The position numbers were made by a program, and so were the translations under genes. Below, one piece after another: positions 25,232-38,099 of a stretch of 64,000 nt of DNA. Positions within the stretch are counted from its first letter, which is position 1; the number at the start of each line of letters is the position of its first letter. The DNA is from Petrolisthes cinctipes. Taxonomy: Eukaryota > Arthropoda > Malacostraca > Decapoda > Porcellanidae. Below the pieces are notes generated by a model. The model saw only the letters and a list, made by a program, of their open reading frames with translations. It had not been told where the DNA came from and did no database searches. The stretch is taken from NCBI GenBank assembly GCA_033782935.1, contig JAWQEG010000279.1, positions 1,574,001-1,638,000 on the forward strand, given 5' to 3'.

Positions 25232-27508
25232 ATGTACAGATTGCTTCTGGGACCCCAAAATATTGAATTTTCGGGTGTTTTGAGCCTGAATTTGAGATAT
25301 AAACGGGTACTGAAGATGCATGCACATATCGACTTTTGTGCACCTAAATGATCGATTTTCATTATGTTTTGAGCATGTATTTTGAAAATACTCTAACACG
25401 GAGTAGGCATGTACAGATCGCTTCTGGGACCCCTAAATATCGAATTTTCGGGTGTTTTGGGACTGAATTTGAGATATCGACTTTTTGGCACCTAAAAGAT
25501 CGATTTTTAGCATGTTATTAGCCTATATTTTGAAAATATTCTAGCACTGAGTAGGCATGTACAGATTGCTTCTGAGACCCCAAAATATTGAATTTTGGGT
25601 GTTTTGAGCCTGAATTTGATATATAAACGGGTACAGAAGATACATGCACATATTGACTTTGGGCATCTAAAATATCGATTTTCAGCATGTTTTGGGCCTG
25701 TATTTTGAAAATACTCTAACACTGAGTAGGCATGTACAGATTGCTTCTTGGACCCCAAAATATTGAATTTTCGGGTGTTTTGAGCCTGAATTTGAGATAT
25801 AAACGGGTACTGAAGATGCATGCACATATCGACATTTGTGCTCCTAAAAGATCGATTTTCAGTATGTTTTGAGCATGTATTTCGAAAATACTCTAACACG
25901 GAGTAGGCATGTACAGATCGCTTCTGGGACCCCTAAATATCGAATTTTCGGGTGTTTTGGGACTGAATTTGAGATATCGACTTTTTGGCACCTAAAAGAT
26001 CGATTTTTAGCATGTTATTAGCCTATATTTTGAAAATATTCTAGCACTAAGTAGGCATGTACAGATTGCTTCTGGGACCCCAAAATATTGAATTTTCGGG
26101 TGTTTTGAGCCTGAATTTGAGATATAAACGGGTACAGAAGATACATGCACAAATTGACTTTGGGCATCTAAAATATCGATTTTCAGCATGTTTTGGGCCT
26201 GTATTTTGAAAATACTCTAACACTGAGTAGGCATGTACAGATTGCTTCTGGGACCCCAAAATATTGAATTTTCGGGTGTTTTGAGCCTGAATTTGAGATA
26301 TAAACGGGTACTGAAGATGCATGCACATATCGACTTTTGTGCACCTAAAAGATCGATTTTCAGTATGTTTTGAGCATGTATTTTGAAAATACTCTAACAC
26401 GGAGTAGGCATGTACAGATTGCTTCTGGGACCCCTAAATATCGAATTTTCGGGTGTTTTGGGACTGAATTTGAGATATCGACTTTTTGGCACCTAAAAGA
26501 TCGATTTTTAGCATGTTATTAGCCTATATTTTGAAAATATTCTAGCACTAAGTAGGCATGTACAGATTGCTTCTGGGACCCCAAAATATTGAATTTTCGG
26601 GTGTTTTGAGCCTGAATTTGAGATATAAACGGGTACAGAAGATACATGCACATATTGACTTTGGGCATCTAAAATATCGATTTTCAGCATGTTTTGGGCC
26701 TGTATTTTGAAAATACTCTAACACTGAGTAGGCATGTACAGATTGTTTCTGGGACCCCAAATTATTGAATTTTCGGGTGTTTTGAGCCTGAATTTGAGAT
26801 ATAAACGGGTACTGAAGATGCATGCACATATCGACTTTTGTGCACCTAAATGATCGATTTTCAGTATGTTTTGAGCATGTATTTTGAAAATACTCTAACA
26901 CGGAGTAGGCATGTACAGATCGCTTCTGGGACCCCTAAATATCGAATTTTCGGGTGTTTTGGGACTGAATTTGAGATATCGACTTTTTGGCACCTAAAAG
27001 ATCGATTTTTAGCATGTTTTTAGCCTATATTTTGAAAATATTCTAGCTCTGAGTAGGCATGTACAGATTGCTTCTGGGACCCCAAAATATTGAATTTTGG
27101 GTGTTTCGAGCCTGAATTTGAGATATAAACGGGTACAGAAGATACATGCACATATTGACTTTGGGCATCTAAAATATCGATTTTCAGCATGTTTTAGGCC
27201 TGTATTTTGAAAATACTCTAACTCTGAGTAGGCATGTACAGATTGCTTCTGGGACCCCAAAATATTGAATTTTCGGGTGTTTTGAGCCAGAATTTGAGAT
27301 ATAAACGGGTACTGAAGATGCATGCACATATCGACTTTTGTGCACCTAAAAGATCGATTTTCAGTATGTTTTGAGCATGTATTTTGAAAATACTCTAACA
27401 CGGAGTAGGCATGTACAGATCGCTTCTGGGACCCCTAAATATCGAATTTTCGGGTGTTTTGGGACTGAATTTGAGATATCGACTTTTTGGCACCTAAAAG
27501 ATCGATTT
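25232..27508 (+). repeat. Tandem 501-bp trimers, L1a-Sa-L2a only
   Basis: L1a monomers start at 25232, 25732, 26233, 26734 and 27234, giving 500-501-bp steps. The b-type trimer (L1b, Sb, L2b) is absent, so this stretch is a local trimer array and not the usual hexamer. Sa copies at 25.5, 26.0 and 26.5 kb carry TGTTATTAGCC in place of TGTTTTTAGCC, a marker later found throughout the 1678-bp HOR. Confidence 0.85.
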
Positions 27509-28720
27509 TTAACATGTTTTTAGCCTATATTTTGAAAATATTCTAGCACTGTACAGATTGCTTCTGGGACCCCAAAATATTGAATTTTCGGGTGTTTTGA
27601 GCCTGAATTTGAGATATAAACGGGTACAGAAGATACATGCACATATTGACTTTGGGCACCAAAAATATCGATTTTCAGCATGTTTTGGGCCTGAATTTTG
27701 AAAATACTCTAACACGGAGTAGGCATGTACAGATCGCTTCTGGGACCCCAAAATATCGAATTTTCGGGTGTTTAGGGCAGGAATTTGAGATATAAACGGG
27801 TACAGAAGATGCATGCACATATCGACTTTTGGGCACCTAAAAGATCGATTTTCAGTATGTTTTTGGCCTGTATTTTGAAAATACTCTAACACGGAGTAGG
27901 CATGTACAGATTGCTTCTGGGACCCCAAAATAATGAATTTTCGGGTGTTTTGAGCCTGAATTTGAGATATAAACGGGTACTGAAGATGCATGCACATATC
28001 GACTTTTGTGCACCTAAAAGATCGATTTTCAGTATGTTTTGAGCATGTATTTTGAAAATACTCTAACACGGAGTAGGCATGTACAGATCGCTTCTGGGAC
28101 CCCTAAATATCGAATTTTCGGGTGATTTGGGACTGAATTTGAGATATCGACTTTTTGGCACCTAAAAGATTGATTTTTAACATGTTTTTAGCGTATATTT
28201 TGAAAATATTCTAGCACTGTACAGATTGCTTCTGGGACCCCAAAATATTGAATTTTCGGGTGTTTTGAGCCTGAATTTGAGATATAAACGGGTACAGAAG
28301 ATACATGCACATATTGACTTTGGGCACCAAAAATATCGATTTTCAGCATGTTTTGGGCCTGAATTTTGAAAATACTCTAACACTGAGTAGGCATGTACAG
28401 ATCGCTTCTGGGACCCGCAAATATCGAATTTTCGGGTGTTTAGGGCCAGAATTTGAGATATAAACGGGTACAGAAGATGCATGCACATATCGACTTTTGG
28501 GCACCTAAAAGATCGATTTTCAGTATGTTTTTGGCCTGTATTTTGAAAATACTCTAACACGGAGTAGGCATGTACAGATACCTTCTGGGACCTCTAAATA
28601 TCGAATTTTTGGGTGTTTTGGGACTGAATTTGAGATATCGATTTTTTGGCACCTAAAATGTCGATGTTTAGCATGTTTTTAGCCTATATTTTGAAAATAT
28701 TCTAGCACTGTGTAGGCATG
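27509..28720 (+). repeat. Second copy of the 23.35-25.05 kb segment, one trimer shorter
   Basis: This interrupts the trimer array with b-type monomers that match the upstream segment. It ends in an abnormal Sb-Sa join at about 28718: an Sb monomer ending CACTGTGTAGGCATGTACAG is followed directly by Sa (GATCGCTTCTGG). The L2a and L1a that normally lie between them (353 bp) are missing. Confidence 0.75.
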
Positions 28721-29865
28721 TACAGATCGCTTCTGGGACCCCTAAATATCGAATTTTCGGGTGTTTTGGGACTGAATTTGAGATATCGACTTTTTGGCAC
28801 CTAAAAGATCGATTTTTAGCATGTTTTTAGCCTATATTTTGAAAATATTCTAGCCCTGAGTAGGCATGTACAGATTGCTTCTGGGACCCCAAAATATTGA
28901 ATTTTGGGTGTTTCGAGCCTGAATTTGAGATATAAACGGGTACAGAAGATACATGCACATATTGACTTTGGGCATCTAAAATATCGATTTTCAGCATGTT
29001 TTGGGCCTGTATTTTGAAAATACTCTAACACTGAGTAGGCATGTACAGATTGCTTCTGGGACCCCAAAATATTGAATTTTCGTGTGTTTTGAGCCTGAAT
29101 TTGAGATATAAACGGGTACTGAAGATGCATGCACATATCGACTTTTGTGCACCTAAAAGATCGATTTTCAGTATGTTTTGAGCATGTATTTTGAAAATAC
29201 TCTAACACGGAGTAGGCATGTACAGATACCTTCTGGGACCCCTAAATATCGAATTTTCGGGTGTTTTGGGACTGAATTTGAGATATCGACTTTTTGGCAC
29301 CTAAAAGATCGATTTTTAGCATGTTATTAGCCTATATTTTGAAAATATTCTAGCACTAAGTAGGCATGTACAGATTGCTTCTGGGACCCCAAAATATTGA
29401 ATTTTCGGGTGTTTTGAGCCTGAATTTGAGATATAAACGGGTACAGAAGATACATGCACATATTGACTTTGGGCATCTAAAATATCGATTTTCAGCATGT
29501 TTTGGGCCTGTATTTTGAAAATACTCTAACACTGAGTAGGCATGTACAGATTGTTTCTGGGACCCCAAAATATTGAATTTTCGGGTGTTTTGAGCCTGAA
29601 TTTGAGATATAAACGGGTACTGAAGATGCATGCACATATCGACTTTTGTGCACCTAAATGATCGATTTTCAGTATGTTTTGAGCATGTATTTTGAAAATA
29701 CTCTAACACGGAGTAGGCATGTACAGATCGCTTCTGGGACCCCTAAATATCGAATTTCGGGTGTTTTGGGACTGAATTTGAGATATCGACATTTTGGCAC
29801 CTAAAAGATCGATTTTTAGCATGTTTTTAGCCTATATTTTGAAAATATTCTAGCCCTGAGTAGGC
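28721..29865 (+). repeat. Partial 10-mer HOR (1000 bp) leading into the full copies
   Basis: The unit starting at 28866 reaches the equivalent point of the next copy (29866) after 1000 bp in place of 1678 bp. It lacks the 678-bp block with the CTCTTACACGG marker. It shares TAGCCCTGAG and TTTTGGGTGTTTCGAGCC with the full copies. Confidence 0.8.
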
Positions 29866-31543
29866 ATGTACAGATTGCTTCTGGGACCCCAAAATATTGA
29901 ATTTTTGGTGTTTCGAGCCTGAATTTGAGATATAAACGGGTACAGAAGATACATGCACATATTGACTTTGGGCACCTAAAATATCGATTTTCAGCATGTT
30001 TTGGGCCTGTATTTTGAAAATACTCTAACACTGAGTAGGCATGTACAGATTGCTTCTGGGACCCCAAAATATTGAATTTTCGGGTGTTTTGAGCCTGAAT
30101 TTGAGATATAAACGGGTACTGAAGATGCATGCACATATCGACTTTTGTGCACCTAAAAGATCGATTTTCAGTATGTTTTGAGCATGTATTTTGAAAATAC
30201 TCTAACACGGAGTAGGCATGTACAGATCGCTTCTGGGACCCCTAAATATCGAATTTTCGGGTGTTTTGGGACTGAATTTGAGATATCGACTTTTTGGCAC
30301 CTAAAAGATCGATTTTTAGCATGTTATTAGCCTATATTTTGAAAATATTCTAGCACTAAGTAGGCATGTACAGATTGCTTCTGGGACCCCAAAATATTGA
30401 ATTTTCGGGTGTTTTGAGCCTGAATTTGAGATATAAACGGGTACAGAAGATACATGCACATATTGACTTTGGGCATCTAAAATATCGATTTTCAGCATGT
30501 TTTTGGCCTGTATTTTGAAAATACTCTAACACTGAGTAGGCATGTACAGATTGCTTCTGGGGCCCCAAAATATTGAATTTTCGGGTGTTTTGAGCCTGAA
30601 TTTGAGATATAAACGGGTACAGAAGATGCATGCACATATCGACTTTTGTGCACCTAAAAGATTGATTTTCAGTATGTTTTGAGCATGTATTTTGAAAATA
30701 CTCTTACACGGAGTAGGCATGTACAGATCGCTTCTGGGACCCCAAAATATTGAATTTTCGGGTGTTTTGAGCCTGAATTTGAGATATAAACGGGTACTGA
30801 AGATGCATGCACATATCGACTTTTGTGCACCTAAAAGATCGATTTTCAGTATGTTTTGAGCATGTATTTTGAAAATACTCTAACACGGAGTAGGCATGTA
30901 CAGATCGCTTCTGGGACCCCTAAATATCGAATTTTCGGGTGTTTTGGGACTGAATTTGAGATATCGACTTTTTGGCACCTAAAAGATCGATTTTTAGCAT
31001 GTTATTAGCCTATATTTTGAAAATATTCTAGCACTAAGTAGGCATGTACAGATTGCTTCTGGGACCCCAAAATATTGAATTTTCGGGTGTTTTGAGCCTG
31101 AATTTGAGATATAAACGGGTACAGAAGATACATGCACATATTGACTTTGGGCATCTAAAATATCGATTTTCAGCATGTTTTGGGCCTGTATTTTGAAAAT
31201 ACTCTAACACTGAGTAGGCATGTACAGATTGTTTCTGGGACCCCAAAATATTGAATTTTCGGGTGTTTTGAGCCTGAATTTGAGATATAAACGGGTACTG
31301 AAGATGCATGCACATATCGACTTTTGTGCACCTAAATGATCGATTTTCAGTATGTTTTGAGCATGTATTTTGAAAATACTCTAACACGGAGTAGGCATGT
31401 ACAGATCGCTTCTGGGACCCCTAAATATCGAATTTCGGGTGTTTTGGGACTGAATTTGAGATATCGACTTTTTGGCACCTAAAAGATCGATTTTTAGCAT
31501 GTTTTTAGCCTATATTTTGAAAATATTCTAGCCCTGAGTAGGC
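29866..31543 (+). repeat. 1678-bp 10-mer HOR, copy 1
   Basis: Monomers start at 29866, 30041, 30218, 30366, 30542, 30719, 30896, 31044, 31220 and 31397 (lengths 175, 177, 148, 176, 177, 177, 148, 176, 177 and 147). Only a-type monomers occur. Private markers are TAGCCCTGAG, TTTTTGGTGTTTCGAGCC (this copy), CTCTTACACGG (30711), AAAGATTGATTTTC (30657), GTTATTAGCC and CGAATTTCGGG (31430), the last explaining the 147-bp monomer. Confidence 0.9.
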
Positions 31544-33221
31544 ATGTACAGATTGCTTCTGGGACCCCAAAATATTGAATTTTGGGTGTTTCGAGCCTGA
31601 ATTTGAGATATAAACGGGTACAGAAGATACATGCACATATTGACTTTGGGCACCTAAAATATCGATTTTCAGCATGTTTTGGGCCTGTATTTTGAAAATA
31701 CTCTAACACTGAGTAGGCATGTACAGATTGCTTCTGGGACCCCAAAATATTGAATTTTCGGGTGTTTTGAGCCTGAATTTGAGATATAAACGGGTACTGA
31801 AGATGCATGCACATATCGACTTTTGTGCACCTAAAAGATCGATTTTCAGTATGTTTTGAGCATGTATTTTGAAAATACTCTAACACGGAGTAGGCATGTA
31901 CAGATCGCTTCTGGGACCCCTAAATATCGAATTTTCGGGTGTTTTGGGACTGAATTTGAGATATCGACTTTTTGGCACCTAAAAGATCGATTTTTAGCAT
32001 GTTATTAGCCTATATTTTGAAAATATTCTAGCACTAAGTAGGCATGTACAGATTGCTTCTGGGACCCCAAAATATTGAATTTTCGGGTGTTTTGAGCCTG
32101 AATTTGAGATATAAACGGGTACAGAAGATACATGCACATATTGACTTTGGGCATCTAAAATATCGATTTTCAGCATGTTTTTGGCCTGTATTTTGAAAAT
32201 ACTCTAACACTGAGTAGGCATGTACAGATTGCTTCTGGGACCCCAAAATATTGAATTTTCGGGTGTTTTGAGCCTGAATTTGAGATATAAACGGGTACAG
32301 AAGATGCATGCACATATCGACTTTTGTGCACCTAAAAGATTGATTTTCAGTATGTTTTGAGCAGGTATTTTGAAAATACTCTTACACGGAGTAGGCATGT
32401 ACAGATCGCTTCTGGGACCCCAAAATATTGAATTTTCGGGTGTTTTGAGCCTGAATTTGAGATATAAACGGGTACTGAAGATGCATGCACATATCGACTT
32501 TTGTGCACCTAAAAGATCGATTTTCAGTATGTTTTGAGCATGTATTTTGAAAATACTCTAACACGGAGTAGGCATGTACAGATCGCTTCTGGGACCCCTA
32601 AATATCGAATTTTCGGGTGTTTTGGGACTGAATTTGAGATATCGACTTTTTGGCACCTAAAAGATCGATTTTTAGCATGTTATTAGCCTATATTTTGAAA
32701 ATATTCTAGCACTAAGTAGGCATGTACAGATTGCTTCTGGGACCCCAAAATATTGAATTTTCGGGTGTTTTGAGCCTGAATTTGAGATATAAACGGGTAC
32801 AGAAGATACATGCACATATTGACTTTGGGCATCTAAAATATCGATTTATAGCATGTTTTGGGCCTGTATTTTGAAAATACTCTAACACTGAGTAGGCATG
32901 TACAGATTGTTTCTGGGACCCCAAAATATTGAATTTTCGGGTGTTTTGAGCCTGAATTTGAGATATAAACGGGTACTGAAGATGCATGCACATATCGACT
33001 TTTGTGCACCTAAATGATCGATTTTCAGTATGTTTTGAGCATGTATTTTGAAAATACTCTAACACGGAGTAGGCATGTACAGATCGCTTCTGGGACCCCT
33101 AAATATCGAATTTCGGGTGTTTTGGGACTGAATTTGAGATATCGACTTTTTGGCACCTAAAAGATCGATTTTTAGCATGTTTTTAGCCTATATTTTGAAA
33201 ATATTCTAGCCCTGAGTAGGC
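31544..33221 (+). repeat. 1678-bp 10-mer HOR, copy 2
   Basis: It is a near-perfect repeat of 29866-31543, with the same ten lengths and markers. A few single-base differences are visible, for example GAGCAGGTATTTTG near 32361 and CGATTTATAGC near 32843. Confidence 0.9.
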
Positions 33222-34560
33222 ATGTACAGATTGCTTCTGGGACCCCAAAATATTGAATTTTGGGTGTTTCGAGCCTGAATTTGAGATATAAACGGGTACA
33301 GAAGATACATGCACATATTGACTTTGGGCACCTAAAATATCGATTTTCAGCATGTTTTGGGCCTGTATTTTGAAAATACTCTAACACTGAGTAGGCATGT
33401 ACAGATTGCTTCTGGGACCCCAAAATATTGAATTTTCGGGTGTTTTGAGCCTGAATTTGAGATATAAACGGGTACTGAAGATGCATGCACATATCGACTT
33501 TTGTGCACCTAAAAGATCGATTTTCAGTATGTTTTGAGCATGTATTTTGAAAATACTCTAACACGGAGTAGGCATGTACAGATCGCTTCTGGGACCCCTA
33601 AATATCGAATTTTCGGGTGTTTTGGGACTGAATTTGAGATATCGACTTTTTGGCACCTAAAAGATCGATTTTTAGCATGTTATTAGCCTATATTTTGAAA
33701 ATATTCTAGCACTAAGTAGGCATGTACAGATTGCTTCTGGGACCCCAAAATATTGAATTTTCGGGTGTTTTGAGCCTGAATTTGAGATATAAACGGGTAC
33801 AGAAGATACATGCACATATTGACTTTGGGCATCTAAAATATCGATTTTCAGCATGTTTTTGGCCTGTATTTTGAAAATACTCTAACACTGAGTAGGCATG
33901 TACAGATTGCTTCTGGGACCCCAAAATATTGAATTTTCGGGTGTTTTGAGCCTGAATTTGAGATATAAACGGGTACAGAAGATGCATGCACATATCGACT
34001 TTTGTGCACCTAAAAGATTGATTTTCAGTATGTTTTGAGCATGTATTTTGAAAATACTCTTACACGGAGTAGGCATGTACAGATCGCTTCTGGGACCCCA
34101 AAATATTCAATTTTCGGGTGTTTTGAGCCTGAATTTGAGATATAAACGGGTACTGAAGATGCATGCACATATCGACTTTTGTGCACCTAAAAGATCGATT
34201 TTCAGTATGTTTTGAGCATGTATTTTGAAAATACTCTAACACGGAGTAGGCATGTACAGATCGCTTCTGGGACCCCTAAATATCGAATTTTCGGGTGTTT
34301 TGGGACTGAATTTGAGATATCGACTTTTTGGCACCTAAAAGATCGATTTTTAGCATGTTATTAGCCTATATTTTGAAAATATTCTAGCACTAAGTAGGCA
34401 TGTACAGATTGCTTCTGGGACCCCAAAATATTGAATTTTCGGGTGTTTTGAGCCTGAATTTGAGATATAAACGGGTACAGAAGATACATGCACATATTGA
34501 CTTTGGGCATCTAAAATATCGATTTTCAGCATGTTTTGGGCCTGTATTTTGAAAATACTC
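33222..34560 (+). repeat. 1678-bp 10-mer HOR, copy 3 (incomplete)
   Basis: It follows copy 2 closely up to about 34560, with markers CTCTTACACGG (34068) and AAAGATTGATTTTC (34014) in place. The last two monomers then diverge and no fourth copy follows. Confidence 0.88.
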
Positions 34561-35160
34561 TAACACTGAGTAGGCATGTTTAGATTGCTTCTGGGACCCC
34601 AAAATATCGAATTTTTGGGTGTTTTGAGCCTGAATTTGAGATATAAACGGGTACTGAAGATGCATGAACATATCGACTTTTGTGCACCTAAAAGATCGAT
34701 TTTCAGTATGTTTTGAGCATGTATTTTGAAAATACTCTAACACGGAGTAGGCTTCTACAGATCGCTTCTGGGACCCCTAAATATCGAATTTTCGGGTGTT
34801 TTGGGGCTGAATTTGAGATATCGACTTTTTGGCACCTAAAAGATCGATTTTTAGCATGATTTTAGCCTATATTTTGAAAATATTCTAGCACTGAGTAGGC
34901 ATGTACAGATTGCTTCTGGGACCCCAAAATATTGAATTTTCGTTTGTTTTGAGCCAGAATTTGAGATATAAATGGGTACAGAAGATGCATGCACATATCG
35001 ACTTTTGGGCACCTAAAAGATCGATTTTCAGTATGTTTTTGGCCTGTATTTTGAAAATACTCTAACACGGAGTAGTACAGATACCTTCTGGGACCTCTAA
35101 ATATCGAATTTTCGGGTGTTTTGGGACTGAATTTGAGATATCGATTTTTTGGCACCTAAA
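34561..35160 (+). repeat. Degraded edge of the 1678-bp HOR block
   Basis: Substitutions are clearly denser here than inside the HOR: GCATGTTTAGATTG (34575), GATGCATGAACATAT (34659), GGCTTCTACAG (34750), TTTTGGGGCTG (34800), GCATGATTTTAGCC (34855), TTCGTTTGTTTTG (34939) and AAATGGGTAC (34969). A 5-bp deletion gives GAGTAGTACAG at about 35071. The order is still satellite, head to tail. Confidence 0.75.
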
Positions 35161-38099
35161 AGATCGATTTTTACCATGTTTATAGCCTATATTTTGAAAA
35201 TATTCTAGCACTGTGTAGGCATGTACAGATTGCTTCTGGGACCCCAAAATATTGAATTTTCGGGTGTTTTGAGCCTGAATTTAAGATATAAACGGGTACA
35301 GAAGATACATGCACATATTGACTTTTGGCATCTAAAATATCGATTTTCAGCATGTTTTGGGCCTGTATTTTGAAAATACTCTAACACTGAGTAGGCATGT
35401 ACAGATTGCTTCTGGGACCCCAAAATATTGAATTTTCGGGTGTTTTGAGCCTGAATTTGAGATATAAACGGGTACTGAAGATGCATGCACATATCGACTT
35501 TTGTGCACCTAAAAGATCGATTTTCAGTATGTTTTGAGCATGTATTTTGAAAATACTCTAACACGGAGTAGGCATGCACAGATCGCTTCTGGGACCCCTA
35601 AATATCGAATTTTCGGGTGTTTTGGGACTGAATTTGAGATATCGACTTTTTGGCACCTAAAAGATCGATTTTTAGCATGTTTTTAGCCTATATTTTGAAA
35701 ATATTCTAGCACTGTACAGATTGCTTCTGGGACCCTAAAATATTGAATTTTCGGGTGTTTTGAGCCTGAATTTGAGATATAAACGGGTACAGAAGATACA
35801 TGCACATATTGACTTTGGGCACCAAAAATATCGATTTTCAGCATGTTTTGGGGCTGAATTTTGAAAATACTCTAACACGGAGTAGGCATGTACAGATCGC
35901 TTCTGGGACCCCAAAATATCGAATTTTCGGGTTATTTGAGCCAGAATTTGAGATATAAACGGGTACAGAAGATGCATGCACATATCGACTTTTGGGCACT
36001 TAAAAGATCGATTTTCAGTATGTTTTTGGCCTGTATTTAGAAAATACTCTAACACGGAGTAGGCATGTACAGATACCTTCTGGGACCTCTAAATATCGAA
36101 TTTTCGGGTGTTTTGGGACTGAATTTGAGATATCGATTTTTAGGCACCTAAAATGTCGATTTTTAGCATGTTTTTAGCCTATATTTTGAAAATATTCTAG
36201 CACTGTGTAGGCATGTACAGATTGCTTCTGGGACCCCAAAATATTGAATTTTCGGGTGTTTTGAGCCTGAATTTGAGATATAATCGGGTACAGAAGATAC
36301 ATGCACATATTGACTTTGGGCATCTAAAATATCGATTTTCAGTATGTTTTGGGTCTGTATTTTTGAAATACTCTAACACTGAGTAGGCATGTACAGATTG
36401 CTTCTGGGACCCCAAAATATTGAATTTTCGGGTGTTTTGAGCCTGAATTTGAGATATAAACGGGTACAGAAGATGTATGCACATATCGACTTTTCTGCAC
36501 CTAAAAGATTGATTTTCAGTATGTTTTGAGCATGTATTTTGAAAATACTCTAACACTGAGTAGGCATGTACAGATCGCTTCTGGGACCCCTAAATATCGA
36601 ATTTTCGGGTGTTTTGGGACTGAATTTGAGATATCGACTTTTTGGCACCTAAAAGATCGATTTTTAGCATGTTTTTAGCCTATATTTTGAAAATATTCTA
36701 GCACTGTACAGATTGCTTCTGGGACCCCAAAATATTGAATTTTCAAGTGTTTTGAGCCTGAATTTGAGATATAAACGGGTACAGAATATTCATGCACATA
36801 TTGACTTTGGGCACCAAAAATATCGATTTTCAGCATGTTTTGGGCCTGAATTTTGAAAATACTCTAACATGGAGTAGGCATGTACAGATCGCTTCTGGGA
36901 CCCCAAAATATCGAATTTTCGGGTGTTTAGGGCCAGAATTTGAGATATTAACGGGTATAGAAGATGCATGCACATATCGACTTTTGTGCACCTAAAAGAT
37001 CGATTTTCAGTATGTTTTTGGCCTGTATTTTGAAAATACTCTAACACGGAGTAGGCATGTACAGATACCTTCTGGGACCTCTAAATATCGAATTTTCGGG
37101 TGTTTTGGGACTGAATTTGAGATATTGAATTTTTGGCACCTAAAATGTCGATTTTTAGCATGTTTTTAGCCTATATTTTGAAAATATTCTAGCACTGTGT
37201 AGGCATGTACAGATTGCTTCTGGGACCCCAAAATATTGAATTTTCGGGTGTTTTGAGCCTGAATTTGAGATATAAACGGGTACAGAAGATACATGCACAT
37301 ATTGACTTTGGGCATCTAAAATATCGATTTTCAGCATGTTTTGCGCCTGTATTTTGAATATACTCTAACACTGAGTAGGCATGTACAGATCGCTTCTGGG
37401 ACCCCAAAATATTGAATTTTCGGGTGTTTTGAGCCTGAATCTGAGATATAAACGGGTACTGAAGATGCATGCACATATCGACTTTTGTGCACCTAAAAGA
37501 TCGATTTTCAGTATGTTTTGAGCATGTATTTTGAAAATACTCTAACACGGAGTAGGCATGTACAGATCGCTTCTGGGACCCCTAAATATCGAATTTTCGG
37601 GTGTTTTGGGACTGAATTTGAGATATCGACTTTTTGGCACTTAAAAGATCGATTTTTAGCATGTTTTTAGCCTATATTTTGAAAATATTCTAGCACTGTA
37701 CAGATTGCTTCTGGGACCCCAAAATATTGAATTTTCGGGTGTTTTGCGCCTGAATTTGAGATATAAACGGGTACAGAAGATACATGCACATATTGACCTT
37801 GGGCACCAAAAATATCGATTTTCAGCATGTTTTGGGCCTGAATTTTGAAAATACTCTAACACGGAGTAGGCATGTACAGATCGCTTCTGGGACCCCAAAA
37901 TATCGAATTTTCGGGTGTTTAGGGCCAGAATTTGAGATATAAACGGGTACAGAAGATGCATGCACATATCGACTTTTGGGCACCTAAAAGATCGATTTTC
38001 AATATGTTTTTGGCCTGTATTTTGAAAATACTCTAACACGGTGTAGGCATGTACAGATACCTTCTGGGACCTCTAAATAACAAATTTTCGGGTGTTTTG
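35161..38099 (+). repeat. Hexamer-type array with 10-bp-deleted Sa
   Basis: It alternates a and b trimers, most hexamers being 991-992 bp because Sa carries the 10-bp deletion (35713, 36704, 37697). Notable private changes are GGCATGCACAG at 35571, GGTTATTTGAGCC near 35930, a shifted dyad GTATTTTTGAAATAC near 36358 and AATATTCATGCAC near 36785. No non-satellite sequence is present. Confidence 0.85.
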
